A stretch of DNA of 64,000 bases from Ascidiaceihabitans sp. (GTDB lineage: Bacteria > Pseudomonadota > Alphaproteobacteria > Rhodobacterales > Rhodobacteraceae). The notes beneath the pieces were generated by a model. It saw only the letters and a list, made by a program, of their open reading frames with translations. It was not told the DNA's origin and ran no database searches. The stretch is from contig JAPKAB010000002.1 in the NCBI GenBank assembly GCA_028825475.1, positions 1 through 64,000 of the forward strand, in the 5' to 3' direction. The position numbers and the translations under genes were made by a program. Below are positions 9,558 through 17,844 of this stretch, one piece after another (positions within the stretch are counted from its first letter, which is position 1; the number at the start of each line of letters is the position of its first letter).

Positions 9558-9985
9558 AGGAGCAAGAGCTTAAAACGAGACCGCTTCACACTAAAAAACC
9601 TATGGGCTGACATAACGATTCTTAAAACCAGTCTGGCCCGCACAGCAGCTGATGCAGTTTTTGAGACTGGATGTGACAAAGACCAGATTGCAAGTCCTGC
9701 ATCCTCAAAGGTAACGTTAGTGGTGAAGCAATCCTGTTCATCACAACAGATAGCAATAGAGTGGGTCCAGTTAAGGCCGCGTAACTTGCCAGTGAGACAC
9801 TTGGCAAAGAAAAAGCAGCACTCATTCGCAACCAAAGAGGCTTTGCGATTGGCGACGTTTCCCCAATTGGATATTTAGACTCCATTAGAGCGTTTTCTGG
9901 CCCACGACTCAAAGAATTCGAACGAATTCAGGCTGCTGCAGGCGCGCCAATTCACGGTTTCTGCTTTACAGATAGAAATTTATAA
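9558..9985 (+). pseudogene. Decayed YbaK/EbsC-family aminoacyl-tRNA editing deacylase
   Basis: Two reading frames join into a recognisable YbaK/prolyl-tRNA editing protein. The first frame reads SKSLKRDRF...DITILKTSLARTAADAV then GCDKDQIA (through about 9710). A frameshift near 9710-9720 moves to another frame reading SGEAILFITTDSNRVGPVKAA, then an in-frame TAA at 9782-9784, then RNQRGFAIGDVSPIGYLDS and FERIQAAAGAPIHGF up to a stop at 9983-9985. The expected start codon is AGG at 9558-9560 in front of SKSLKR, so initiation also seems lost. At least three lesions make this a pseudogene. The intact family is a free-standing editing enzyme for mischarged tRNA of about 155-160 residues. Confidence 0.85.
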
Positions 9986-10091
9986 AATTCTGAAGTAACA
10001 CAAGTAACTGATTTAAATATATAAATAAAGTTAATGTAAAAAACATTCACATTTAGCCTTGCGTAAATCCACGCGGTGCCCATCTTGAGTA

Positions 10092-10110
10092 ATGTAAAGC
10101 GCATTTACAT
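10092..10110. promoter_or_regulatory. Palindrome ATGTAAA-N5-TTTACAT upstream of the DUF2852 gene
   Basis: ATGTAAAGCGCATTTACAT is a 7+7 inverted repeat around GCGCA. It lies about 44 bases before the DUF2852 start codon in a very AT-rich region. A weaker related repeat, AATG...CATT, occurs at 10033-10047. It looks like a dimeric regulator operator. The cognate factor is unknown; it does not match the FnrL consensus, and the TGT-N11-ACA spacing differs by one from PpsR sites. Confidence 0.5.
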
Positions 10111-10153
10111 CTCACCGACCACTTAGTTTTAACTCAAGATGAAAGGCAACATA

Positions 10154-10573
10154 ATGACATCCTTGTCCACAACCGCACCAACAGCTGGGCACCCTGGCTG
10201 GTTCGCCCGTTCAGAAAACTGGCTTGATGAAAAAGGCAAAGGCGCATGGATCGCAGCAATGGTGTTGGGATTCATCTTCTGTTGGCCCGTTGGTCTAGCC
10301 CTATTGTTATATATGATCTGGAGCAAACGCATGTTTTCTAAGTCGCAACGCACCTCGAACGGCATGGGGCGTCATGCCATGCATACTATGAAGTCAACTG
10401 GTAACTCAGCTTTTGACGCCTACAAAGCAGACACGCTGCGTCGTCTTGAAGAGGAGCAAAACAACTTTGAGTCTTTTCTGGAACGTTTGCGTGATGCGAA
10501 GGACAAGGCGGAATTTGATCAGTTTATGGACGATCGCGACGGCTCATCTGAAAAAGGTGACACTTCAACCTAG
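10154..10573 (+). CDS. DUF2852 membrane protein
   Basis: Small inner-membrane protein of about 139 residues in the DUF2852 family. I chose the ATG at 10154, preceded by AAAGG at a usual distance; an ATG at 10139 is also in frame. One membrane segment, AAMVLGFIFCWPVGLALLLYMIW, is followed by a basic stretch (SKRMFSKSQR) and a predicted coiled or helical charged tail, RRLEEEQNNFESFLERLRDAKDKAEFDQFMDDR. The family is common in alphaproteobacteria and has no established function. It is followed by an RDD gene after a hairpin, so both may form a small membrane-protein operon. Confidence 0.85.
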   Translation: MTSLSTTAPTAGHPGWFARSENWLDEKGKGAWIAAMVLGFIFCWPVGLALLLYMIWSKRMFSKSQRTSNGMGRHAMHTMKSTGNSAFDAYKADTLRRLEEEQNNFESFLERLRDAKDKAEFDQFMDDRDGSSEKGDTST

Positions 10574-10596
10574 TCCTATTCCTTGAACTTAACGTC

Positions 10597-10621
10597 GCTC
10601 AGCCCTTAAATAGGGCTGAGC
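10597..10621 (+). promoter_or_regulatory. 9-bp hairpin between the DUF2852 and RDD genes
   Basis: GCTCAGCCC and GGGCTGAGC pair perfectly around the loop TTAAATA. No T-run follows, so it is more likely a processing, stability or weak attenuation element than a full terminator. Confidence 0.55.
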
Positions 10622-10648
10622 CAATGTACCCCTAATTAGAGTAATTCA

Positions 10649-11086
10649 ATGACCCATCTTCCAGATCCAATCGCTCAAGCCGCATTCTATGAAAACGTCC
10701 CAACCAAACGGCTGTTTGCGTGGATTTTGGACGCAGCTATTATCTTGGGGATTTGTCTTGTCGTCCTTCCGTTTACTGGTTTTTTAGGCATCTTCTTTTG
10801 GCCACTGATGTGGTTGGTCGTTGGTTTTGCTTACCGCACAATTACAATAGCAAATAGGTCAGCGACATGGGGCATGCGGCTTGTTTCGATCGAACTACGC
10901 AATCGTACTGGTGCGCGCCTCGATCTGACCGAAGCCGCTCTTCACACACTTGGCTATACCATAAGTATTGGAATATTTTTGTTGCAAGCTGTCTCAATCG
11001 TGTTGATCTGCGCCAGCATGCGTGGTCAAAGTCTAACCGATCATGTCCTCGGCACCGTAATGCTGAACAAGCAAGCTCAGCGATAA
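10649..11086 (+). CDS. RDD-family membrane protein
   Basis: A 145-residue membrane protein with the RDD fold. The signature RLFAWILDAAIILGICLVVL (Arg and Asp in helix 1) is near residue 21, and GMRLVSIELRNRTGARLDLTEA links the second and third helices, as in the family. The ending SLTDHVLGTVMLNK is also typical. RDD proteins are thought to be small transporters or membrane stress factors, and the substrate is unknown. It follows the DUF2852 gene in the same direction. Confidence 0.88.
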   Translation: MTHLPDPIAQAAFYENVPTKRLFAWILDAAIILGICLVVLPFTGFLGIFFWPLMWLVVGFAYRTITIANRSATWGMRLVSIELRNRTGARLDLTEAALHTLGYTISIGIFLLQAVSIVLICASMRGQSLTDHVLGTVMLNKQAQR

Positions 11087-11156
11087 TTGTACGCAAATCA
11101 AGCATTTACACGCAGTGGTAGCGCAGCTACGATAAACTCGAGTCTTAAGGAATTGA

Positions 11157-11969
11157 ATGCGCCACACTCTGCCCATAGCGCCCCAGTTTTATGTGACGGC
11201 ACCGCAACCTTGCCCTTATCTTGACGGCAGGACCGAACGAAAGCTGTTTACAGCACTTCAGGGTGACAACGCTCAAGACCTCAATAACAGCTTATCACAA
11301 CAAGGGTTTAGACGCTCTCAAAACGTACTTTACCGCCCCTCCTGCGCTGAATGCTCTGCTTGTTTATCAGCCCGTATTGATGTCAGCCGGTTTGCTCCGA
11401 CCAAAAGCCAAAAACGGGTTATACGCCGTAACGCTAATGTTAAGCGACGCGCGACATCCCCCTGGGCGACCGAGGCGCAATATGATCTGTTTCGCACCTA
11501 CTTAGATGCACGACATGCAGATGGTGGCATGGCGGAGATGGATGTTTTTGAGTTCGCAGCTATGATCGAAGAAACACCGATCCGCAGCCGTGTTGTTGAA
11601 TATACCATGGATGAAGAGCTCATCGCAGTCGGCCTGACGGACGTCTTGGCCGACGGACTCAGCATGGTCTATTCGTTCTTCGATCCAGATCTAGAACGGA
11701 ACAGCCTTGGAACCTATCTGATCCTTGATCACATCCGCATCGCCCGAGAAGCAAATTTGCCTTACGTTTACTTAGGATATTGGGTCCCTGGCAGTCAAAA
11801 GATGGGCTATAAAGCTAATTTCGCAGGACTAGAGATCTTTACTGGCGGTCGTTGGAAGCGAGTACCAGATCCAAGCAAGATATCAGCTGACACACACCCC
11901 TTATCGAATGACCCAATTTCAGAGCAAGTTGCCAACATCCGCTTGCCGGGTATTCAATCTGCGCGCTGA
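11157..11969 (+). CDS. bpt: Arginyl/leucyl-tRNA--protein transferase (Ate/Bpt family)
   Basis: This enzyme transfers an amino acid from aminoacyl-tRNA to the N-terminus of proteins, feeding the ClpS/ClpAP N-degron pathway. The 270-residue protein has the N-terminal cysteine cluster (Cys19, then Cys63, Cys66 and Cys69 in [15 protein letters not shown]), the R-rich [12 protein letters not shown] segment, and the C-terminal GNAT-like domain with [20 protein letters not shown], and [18 protein letters not shown]. Bacterial members of this branch are usually of the Bpt type, which acts with Leu on acidic N-termini; that assignment over arginylation is from family knowledge, not from a residue I can point to. 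Confidence 0.9.
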   Translation: MRHTLPIAPQFYVTAPQPCPYLDGRTERKLFTALQGDNAQDLNNSLSQQGFRRSQNVLYRPSCAECSACLSARIDVSRFAPTKSQKRVIRRNANVKRRATSPWATEAQYDLFRTYLDARHADGGMAEMDVFEFAAMIEETPIRSRVVEYTMDEELIAVGLTDVLADGLSMVYSFFDPDLERNSLGTYLILDHIRIAREANLPYVYLGYWVPGSQKMGYKANFAGLEIFTGGRWKRVPDPSKISADTHPLSNDPISEQVANIRLPGIQSAR

Positions 11970-12095
11970 TTTAAATCTCTTTTGCAGAATATTCAAAATT
12001 CTTGTTGTTGCGTCCAGTTATATGCTCACTATCTTTTTTGCCTCATAAGCAATCGAAACACTTTTAGAAAAATGTGTGGGATAATTTACCGTTTT

Positions 12096-12927
12096 GCTGT
12101 TTGGGTCAAAAAATAGAGATTGAACAGCGACCATAACCCTATGAATTTGAAACCCGATGTTTTGCCGAAGCCAAGCGGCCAATGGTCCACTGTTCTAAAA
12201 GATCACCGATGTTGGTTGCAAAAGTGCCTTCGATGGGCAGCGCCGGAATCTAATCACCAGCTTTGTGCCGAACCTGAAGTCCGCCATTGTTGTCCTGCAA
12301 ACGTATAGTCGACGCACCAAAATCCAAATGCGCCGCTGCACCAAATCGTGCAGCTCTCATATAAGTACCTTCAGGCTTCGGATAATAAACCAATCCCCCA
12401 GGAGCCAATGGCACTTCGCATCCGGCACCAAAAAATCAACATCCTTGCCCAACCATGACGCAATCGCCTGCGCAACTGAACGCCCAAGTTCGACCACAGC
12501 CAAGTAGAAGGGAAGCAGATCGTCACGAAATTAGAAGCTACCACATCTGGCCATCGGTTCTGTCCAACCATCGCAGCACCTGCGCTCAAAGAAAGAACAC
12601 CTCTTTTGCATCATAGGTTTTAACTTCTTCCAGCTTGGAAATACTTTGAGCCATCCAGCCACGTTGGGTTTGATCAACAGAAATATTGAATTTTCCGTCT
12701 GTGATAGCTAAAAGAAGTCGTTGGAAGTCTTAAGCGTCTGAGACATCAGCACCGGCCCATTTCTACGCTCACTAAGGTAAAAGGCCTACGAATTCTGCCG
12801 CCTCAACAATTTATACGCCAATTCGTAATTGCCCTTCCGCCGATTATATATCGGTTAGGTCAAAGGTTGGGATCTCACTCACATCAGCATCTTTAGCAAA
12901 ACTGTACTCTGGAAACTTGTTACCCAT
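12096..12927 (-). pseudogene. Decayed 2-oxoglutarate/Fe(II) oxygenase (isopenicillin-N-synthase-like)
   Basis: Minus-strand remnant broken by several stops and frameshifts. It starts at the ATG at 12927 behind GGAG with MGNKFPEYSFAKDADVSEIP and TFDLTDI, a typical N-terminal DIOX_N start, then hits a stop. Later fragments read SISKLEEVKTYDAKEVFF, then APGGLVYYPKPEGTYMRAAR, then HLDFGASTIRLQDNNGGLQV (the iron-binding HxD) followed by a stop, then IEGTFATNIGDLLEQWT and ASAKHRVSN (distal His). A last trace resembling the family's PFFFDPN motif lies near 12099-12107. It sits just downstream of the TRAP transporter genes on the same strand. Confidence 0.85.
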
Positions 12928-12969
12928 CTCACAACTCCTTCCATGCGTTGATGTTCTGTAGCGAACACC

Positions 12970-13000
12970 AAAAAAGGCCACCCGATCAAGGATGGCCTTT
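12970..13000 (-). terminator. Intrinsic terminator after the TRAP permease gene
   Basis: Read on the minus strand, AAAGGCCA pairs with TGGCCTTT (with further CC/GG pairing inside) and runs into TTTTTT. It lies 22 bases beyond the dctM stop codon, so it closes the dctPQM unit and separates it from the oxygenase remnant. Confidence 0.85.
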
Positions 13001-13022
13001 CCAATTTAGACTATTATGAAGA

Positions 13023-15377
13023 TCAATTCGGAATCAAATCCGGAAGGAAAGTTACTACGCTTGGGAAGGTCCACAACAGGGCCAAGCCTGCAATTTGGAT
13101 CAACACGAACGGGACAATTCCACGATAGATGTGACGCGTCGTGACCTCTTTTGGTGCAACCCCGCGCAAGTAGAACAGCGCAAAACCAAATGGCGGTGTC
13201 AGGAACGAGGTCTGCAAGTTGACCGCGATCATGATCGTTACCCATTTAGGGTCGAACGTGCCGCCATAAATAACGGGACCTACGATCGGAATGACAATGT
13301 AAATGATCTCTAGGAAATCAAGGACAAAGCCCAAGACAAACAACACCAACATCACGATCAAGAACACCGTGATCTCGTTATCAAACGACTTGAGGAACTG
13401 TTGAATGTAGTGTTCGCCCCCAAAACTAATAACGACAAGGTTCAACAACTGAGAACCGATCAGGATCGTGAAGACCATCGATGTCACCTTGGCAGTCTCA
13501 CGCACAACAGGGGTCAAGACACCAGATGTGAACAAAATCCAGCACGAGAACAGCAAGCCAAACATGGCATACAGATAGGCACCGTAGGCTACGAAGAAGG
13601 CAAACCAACTTTCAAAGGTTACGTCATCCTGATTGATCCGTAGATCAAAGTTGATGCCGACAAGGATACAAACCCCAATTGCAACAGTTGACCAGATGAT
13701 CACCTTCGGTGAACGATCAGTGTCAGACAGCTTGCGATAGGCGGCTAGCATGATTGCGCCCCCTGCCCCAAGTGCAGCCGCCGGTGTCGGATTGGTGATC
13801 CCCCCTAGGATTGAGCCAAGCACGGCAACGATTAGCATCAATGGTGGGAAGACAACGCGGATCAACTCGTTCTTCGCGCACATCGCAGCAGCATGAACGA
13901 CACCGTACAAGACTGCCACAAAAGGCAAGAACATGATCACAACGTAAAAGCCCGCGGAATTGGAAGGACCCAATACAACAATATCCACCAACAAAGCCAC
14001 CAAGACGCCAATTCCACCGATGATGAGTGGCCGTGTATCAGCAGACGGGGAAACGCCACGTCCAATGACCATCACAAGGCTGAACAACAACAGCAAGATC
14101 GCCGTGCCTGTCCCGATGGGTGCCGCCCCATCGATTTTGGCTTGTTGTGCAAGGGCGAATGCATCTTCTGACAGGCGTTCAGATTGAGCAACACCACCAG
14201 CAGCCTCAATAGCCACTTGCTGTGCGATTGCAGCATCCCATGCTGGGAGGCCATGCAACTCGATCATTGCAACCTTACATGCCTCAGACACATTGGTCCG
14301 CAGTGATGCACTTTCCCCGATGTCAGAGAAGGATGAAATTACGGTGCTTTGACCACCTATGATCCCCAAATTACCCAAGAGAACTGTTCCAACAACCAAT
14401 GCGATTGGCACGAGTAGGAAAAATGTCATCGCTTCACTACGTGTGACCGGCTCAGAGCTTGTTGTCCCCATTTGAACCGCTGGTGCTTTGTCTGGGTTCA
14501 GCAAAGCGTAACCAAATGCATAAAGCGCATAAAGAACTGCGAGCAAGATCCCTGGTACCAATGCCGCTTGGAACAAGGTACCAACAGACAGGACCGCAGG
14601 TTCCCCAAGATAGCTTAGGGCATCTGTACAGCCAACTGAAATTGCGCGGGCTTCTTGTGCCGAGGAATACAAATCCCCCGCTAAAGTGCCCAGTAAAACG
14701 ATCACGATTGAGGGTGGAATAATCTGCCCCAAAGTACCTGAAGCCGCAATAACCCCTGTCGCAATCTCGGGACTGTACCCATTGCGTAACATTGTTGGTA
14801 GGGCAAGCAATCCCATCGTCACAACAGTTGCGCCCACAATGCCAGTCGACGCGGCAAGGAATGCACCAACGACAACAACGGACACAGCCAGACCACCGGG
14901 TAACGGGCCAAAGACACGCGCCATTGTTGTTAGCAAATCATTTGCAATTTTAGAACGCTCTAGGGTGATCCCCATAAGAACAAACATCAAAACGGCCAAA
15001 AGGGTTTCAATGGATTGTCCTGCCAGAACACGCTCGTTCATGCGGTTCACAACAAAGGATACATTGCGGTCCATCGCCACTTCCCAGCCTTTAGGGAATA
15101 CAGCTTCGGCAACGCGTGGCAGCTCAGGATACCTGAATATACTGATTTTATCCGCACCAACTCCTGCAGTGATCAAATCCTGATACATCTGGCTGGAGTC
15201 ATCGATCGCTTGGTGGATCAACAGGCCCGCGCTGTCTAAAGACGCGATAATACCGAAAGAAATGATACCAGCACCACCAATGGCAAACGCCACTGGAAAG
15301 CCGGAAAGAATACCACCAAACAGGGTGATAAAGACAATGATCAGGCCAACTTCTACGCCATCAAGTCCAAACAACAT
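13023..15377 (-). CDS. dctM: TRAP transporter large permease subunit (DctM-type, long form)
   Basis: Large membrane subunit of a sodium-driven TRAP importer. It is 784 residues, against about 430 for the compact form. The N-terminal GVEVGLIIVFITLFGGILSG and GFPVAFAIGGAG match the DctM start, LMGITLERSKIANDLL and GTLGQIIPPSIVIVLLG are conserved TRAP blocks, and DFLEIIYIVIPIVGPVI with LTPPFGFALFYLRGVAP close it. The extra length comes from a long loop around residues 110-150 and from an additional central domain and helices (about residues 290-520). The gene overlaps the dctQ stop by one base (TGATG). Large-form DctM subunits typically go with TakP-like binding proteins. Confidence 0.93.
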   Translation of the reverse strand: MLFGLDGVEVGLIIVFITLFGGILSGFPVAFAIGGAGIISFGIIASLDSAGLLIHQAIDDSSQMYQDLITAGVGADKISIFRYPELPRVAEAVFPKGWEVAMDRNVSFVVNRMNERVLAGQSIETLLAVLMFVLMGITLERSKIANDLLTTMARVFGPLPGGLAVSVVVVGAFLAASTGIVGATVVTMGLLALPTMLRNGYSPEIATGVIAASGTLGQIIPPSIVIVLLGTLAGDLYSSAQEARAISVGCTDALSYLGEPAVLSVGTLFQAALVPGILLAVLYALYAFGYALLNPDKAPAVQMGTTSSEPVTRSEAMTFFLLVPIALVVGTVLLGNLGIIGGQSTVISSFSDIGESASLRTNVSEACKVAMIELHGLPAWDAAIAQQVAIEAAGGVAQSERLSEDAFALAQQAKIDGAAPIGTGTAILLLLFSLVMVIGRGVSPSADTRPLIIGGIGVLVALLVDIVVLGPSNSAGFYVVIMFLPFVAVLYGVVHAAAMCAKNELIRVVFPPLMLIVAVLGSILGGITNPTPAAALGAGGAIMLAAYRKLSDTDRSPKVIIWSTVAIGVCILVGINFDLRINQDDVTFESWFAFFVAYGAYLYAMFGLLFSCWILFTSGVLTPVVRETAKVTSMVFTILIGSQLLNLVVISFGGEHYIQQFLKSFDNEITVFLIVMLVLFVLGFVLDFLEIIYIVIPIVGPVIYGGTFDPKWVTIMIAVNLQTSFLTPPFGFALFYLRGVAPKEVTTRHIYRGIVPFVLIQIAGLALLWTFPSVVTFLPDLIPN

Positions 15378-16372
15378 CAGTGCGTCCCCTCATAGGCTTC
15401 TTCACCTTCACCCAAGGAATCCTTGTCGAGGTATTTGTTTTCACTCTCTTCGCCCTCTTTCCACTCAAGGAAAGAGCGGTAGAAGAACGCGATTGCGTGG
15501 ATAAAGACCATAGCGGTGAACGTCACCAACAAGATCTTAAACAGGAAGTATCCGGTAAATCCATTTGGGCTAAATCCGATGGTTTCAACGTTCCAGCGTA
15601 GTGCACGGGCCTTGTTGACCAGACGGTCCAAGCTGTCGGATGCGGATGGATTTGGTACGATCAGATGGCGCCACAAGAAGTACCATCCATACATCCATGT
15701 CAGCACAGCAGAAGGCACCATAAAGATAAGTGACCCGAACATGTCGATCATCTTTTTGGTACGGAATTTGACAGCTGCATAGACCAAATCAACACGCACG
15801 TGGCTGCCTTGCACGAAGGCATAGGTAACACACATACAAACGACTAAAGCATTGTACAGCTTCAGTTCTTCGGCGAACCAACTGATGTCAAATTGTAGAG
15901 GAATACCAAAACCGATAGAAATGTCGGGGCGCGTAAAGATGCGCTGTAAAAACACGATCATGATCTGTTGCAAAACCATCAAAAGACCAGCCCATGCAAA
16001 GAACCGACCAACCGTATTGGCAAAGCCCTCGAGAACACGAACGACGCCCCACATGAATTTATTATTGTTCATGCCATAAATGGTCATGCCCAAGATGAGT
16101 GTCGCAAGGACAAAGAAAAATTCGACAGAACCGCCGTAATAAACAAACCGCATTAGCGATTGTTTGTCTTCCAACGTTTTCTCCCACGTCAGCCAATCCA
16201 ACCACATCGGCGCGTTGATGATCGCTACCGGTACATTGTAAAAAGCTTCCAGAAAATTTCCAGAGATGAATTGCAAAACGCCACTGGATTGAAACTGGTC
16301 CAAGCAGCTGATGTCACCCTTGGCATCTGTCGCAGCACGGAAAAATCCGGTGCATACTGTTTCGTCTGTCAT
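15377..16372 (-). CDS. dctQ: TRAP transporter small permease subunit (DctQ-type, long form)
   Basis: Small membrane subunit of the TRAP importer, here 331 residues instead of about 170-200. The four core helices are recognisable around VGRFFAWAGLLMVLQQIMIV, LKLYNALVVCMCVTYAFVQG with SHVRVDLVYA (the conserved DctQ HVRVD motif), DMFGSLIFMVPSAVLTWMYG and FKILLVTFTAMVFIHAIAFF. The first ~110 residues are an unusual extension with an added helix. A strong GAGGGGG site precedes the ATG. It is separated from dctP by a terminator-like hairpin and joined directly to dctM. Confidence 0.9.
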   Translation of the reverse strand: MTDETVCTGFFRAATDAKGDISCLDQFQSSGVLQFISGNFLEAFYNVPVAIINAPMWLDWLTWEKTLEDKQSLMRFVYYGGSVEFFFVLATLILGMTIYGMNNNKFMWGVVRVLEGFANTVGRFFAWAGLLMVLQQIMIVFLQRIFTRPDISIGFGIPLQFDISWFAEELKLYNALVVCMCVTYAFVQGSHVRVDLVYAAVKFRTKKMIDMFGSLIFMVPSAVLTWMYGWYFLWRHLIVPNPSASDSLDRLVNKARALRWNVETIGFSPNGFTGYFLFKILLVTFTAMVFIHAIAFFYRSFLEWKEGEESENKYLDKDSLGEGEEAYEGTH

Positions 16373-16445
16373 TGTGCCCCCTCAAGCCGCGGAACGCGGC
16401 GCAACATTTCAAGGCTGTGCTGGCCCTAGATTGCGATACCGTTCA

Positions 16446-16472
16446 AAAAGGCCCCTTTCAAAAGGGGCCTTT
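16446..16472 (-). terminator. Partial terminator between dctP and dctQ
   Basis: AAGGCCCCTTT and AAAGGGGCCTT form a near-perfect stem around a very short loop. On the minus strand the hairpin is followed by TTTTTGAAC. It lies 21 bases after the dctP stop. In TRAP operons such a hairpin lets the binding protein be made in excess of the permease, which is the likely use here. Confidence 0.8.
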
Positions 16473-16493
16473 CCAATAGATTTGGTAAACGGC

Positions 16494-17579
16494 TTAGTTG
16501 CCCAGAACGCGGTTGCGTTGCTGTACGTAGTAGCCATCTGATTTGTCGATCCAAGAAGAAGATGACGCCATGGAAGCTTCGAATGATGCGCGCGTTTTTG
16601 CGAACAATTCGTCACCCATGTTTTCGTCCATAACTTCTTTGGAAGCCGCACCAAATGCGTCCCAAACATCATCAGAGAACTGCAACGTTTTAACACCTTG
16701 TGCTTGTAGACGTGCCAGTGCCGCACCGTTGTTTGCCAATGTTTCAGCCAACTGAACGTGTGTTGTTGCACGTGACGCACCCTGCAAGATTGCTTGGTGT
16801 GCTGGTGTTAGGTCGTTCCAAACGTCCAAGTTGACGGAAGACGCCAACGCAGAGCCCGGCTCGTGGAAACCAGCAGTGTAGTAAACTTTCGCAACTTCTT
16901 GGAAGCCAGCGCGTTCGTCGGCCATTGGGCCAACCCACTCTAGGCCATCCAAAGCACCGGAAGACAATGCTTGGTACAGTTCGCCGCCTGGGATGTTTTG
17001 AACAGATGCGCCCAATTTACCCAAAACTTTACCACCAAGACCTGGCATGCGGAATTTCAAACCGTTGAAGTCAGCCGCTGAGTTGATTTCATTGCGGAAC
17101 CAACCACCAGATTGTGAACCAGAGTTGCCTGACAACAAGCCTTTAAGATTAAAGATTTCGCCCAGTTCATCATGCAGTCCTTGACCACCACCGTGCTCAT
17201 ACCAGTTGATAACTTCTTGAGCTGTGCCGCCGAACGGAACTGCTGTGAAGTAGGCATATGCAGGGTGCTGACCGATGAAATAATAATCGGCAGAGTGGTA
17301 CATATCAGCTTGGCCAGAAGACACAGCGTCAAATACTTCAAGTGCGCCAACAAGCTCACCCGGAGCTTTTTTGTCGATGGTCAAGTTGCCATCTGACATT
17401 TCGTTGGTGAACTTTTCTAGATATGACGCAGCATCATCAAGAACCGCGAAACCGCGTGGCCATGATGTAACCATTGTCAAAGTGCGTTTGCCTGTTGCGT
17501 ATGCAGGTGCAGCCAAAGTTGTCGCAGCAGCGGCTGTACCGCCCATAGCAGATGTCTTCAAAAATGAACGACGATCCAT
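16494..17579 (-). CDS. dctP: TRAP transporter substrate-binding protein (DctP; TakP-like)
   Basis: Periplasmic binding protein of 361 residues. The N-terminus MDRRSFLKTSAMGGTAAAA is a twin-arginine signal (RRSFLK), with cleavage likely after AAPAYA. The body keeps TakP-like features: SGSQSGGWFRNEIN, whose Arg normally holds the substrate carboxylate, GLKFRMPGLGGKVLGKLG, and GALDGLEWVGPMADE. This points to a mono-carboxylate such as a 2-oxoacid or lactate, though I cannot name the ligand. GGGAGG precedes the ATG. It diverges from the Cache histidine kinase gene across a 265-base regulatory gap. Confidence 0.92.
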   Translation of the reverse strand: MDRRSFLKTSAMGGTAAAATTLAAPAYATGKRTLTMVTSWPRGFAVLDDAASYLEKFTNEMSDGNLTIDKKAPGELVGALEVFDAVSSGQADMYHSADYYFIGQHPAYAYFTAVPFGGTAQEVINWYEHGGGQGLHDELGEIFNLKGLLSGNSGSQSGGWFRNEINSAADFNGLKFRMPGLGGKVLGKLGASVQNIPGGELYQALSSGALDGLEWVGPMADERAGFQEVAKVYYTAGFHEPGSALASSVNLDVWNDLTPAHQAILQGASRATTHVQLAETLANNGAALARLQAQGVKTLQFSDDVWDAFGAASKEVMDENMGDELFAKTRASFEASMASSSSWIDKSDGYYVQQRNRVLGN

Positions 17580-17844
17580 AAGTTATCCTCCCAGATAATA
17601 GTGTCCCACGCGTTGCAATCGTGCGCGCGTGGTCGTTTCGAATATCAAAACCTTAACGCCGCATTTTCTTTTGGGAATACCTATAACTGCGTAGGCCTTC
17701 TGTTTTTATATCCGCACGAAAACTGAAACTTCTATTAATCAAGGGCTTAGGCATTCCATGCAACTAAAACTAAGACGACATGAGTTGTGCAAATTGCGAT
17801 ATCAGCCCTTTGATTCGGACTAATTCCCGCGTATCGATTCGGTT

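Noticed and set aside
9545-9912. Minus-strand open frames opposite the YbaK remnant
   Set aside because: They have no domain, no ribosome site and lie antisense to a recognisable pseudogene; they exist only because the sense frame is broken.
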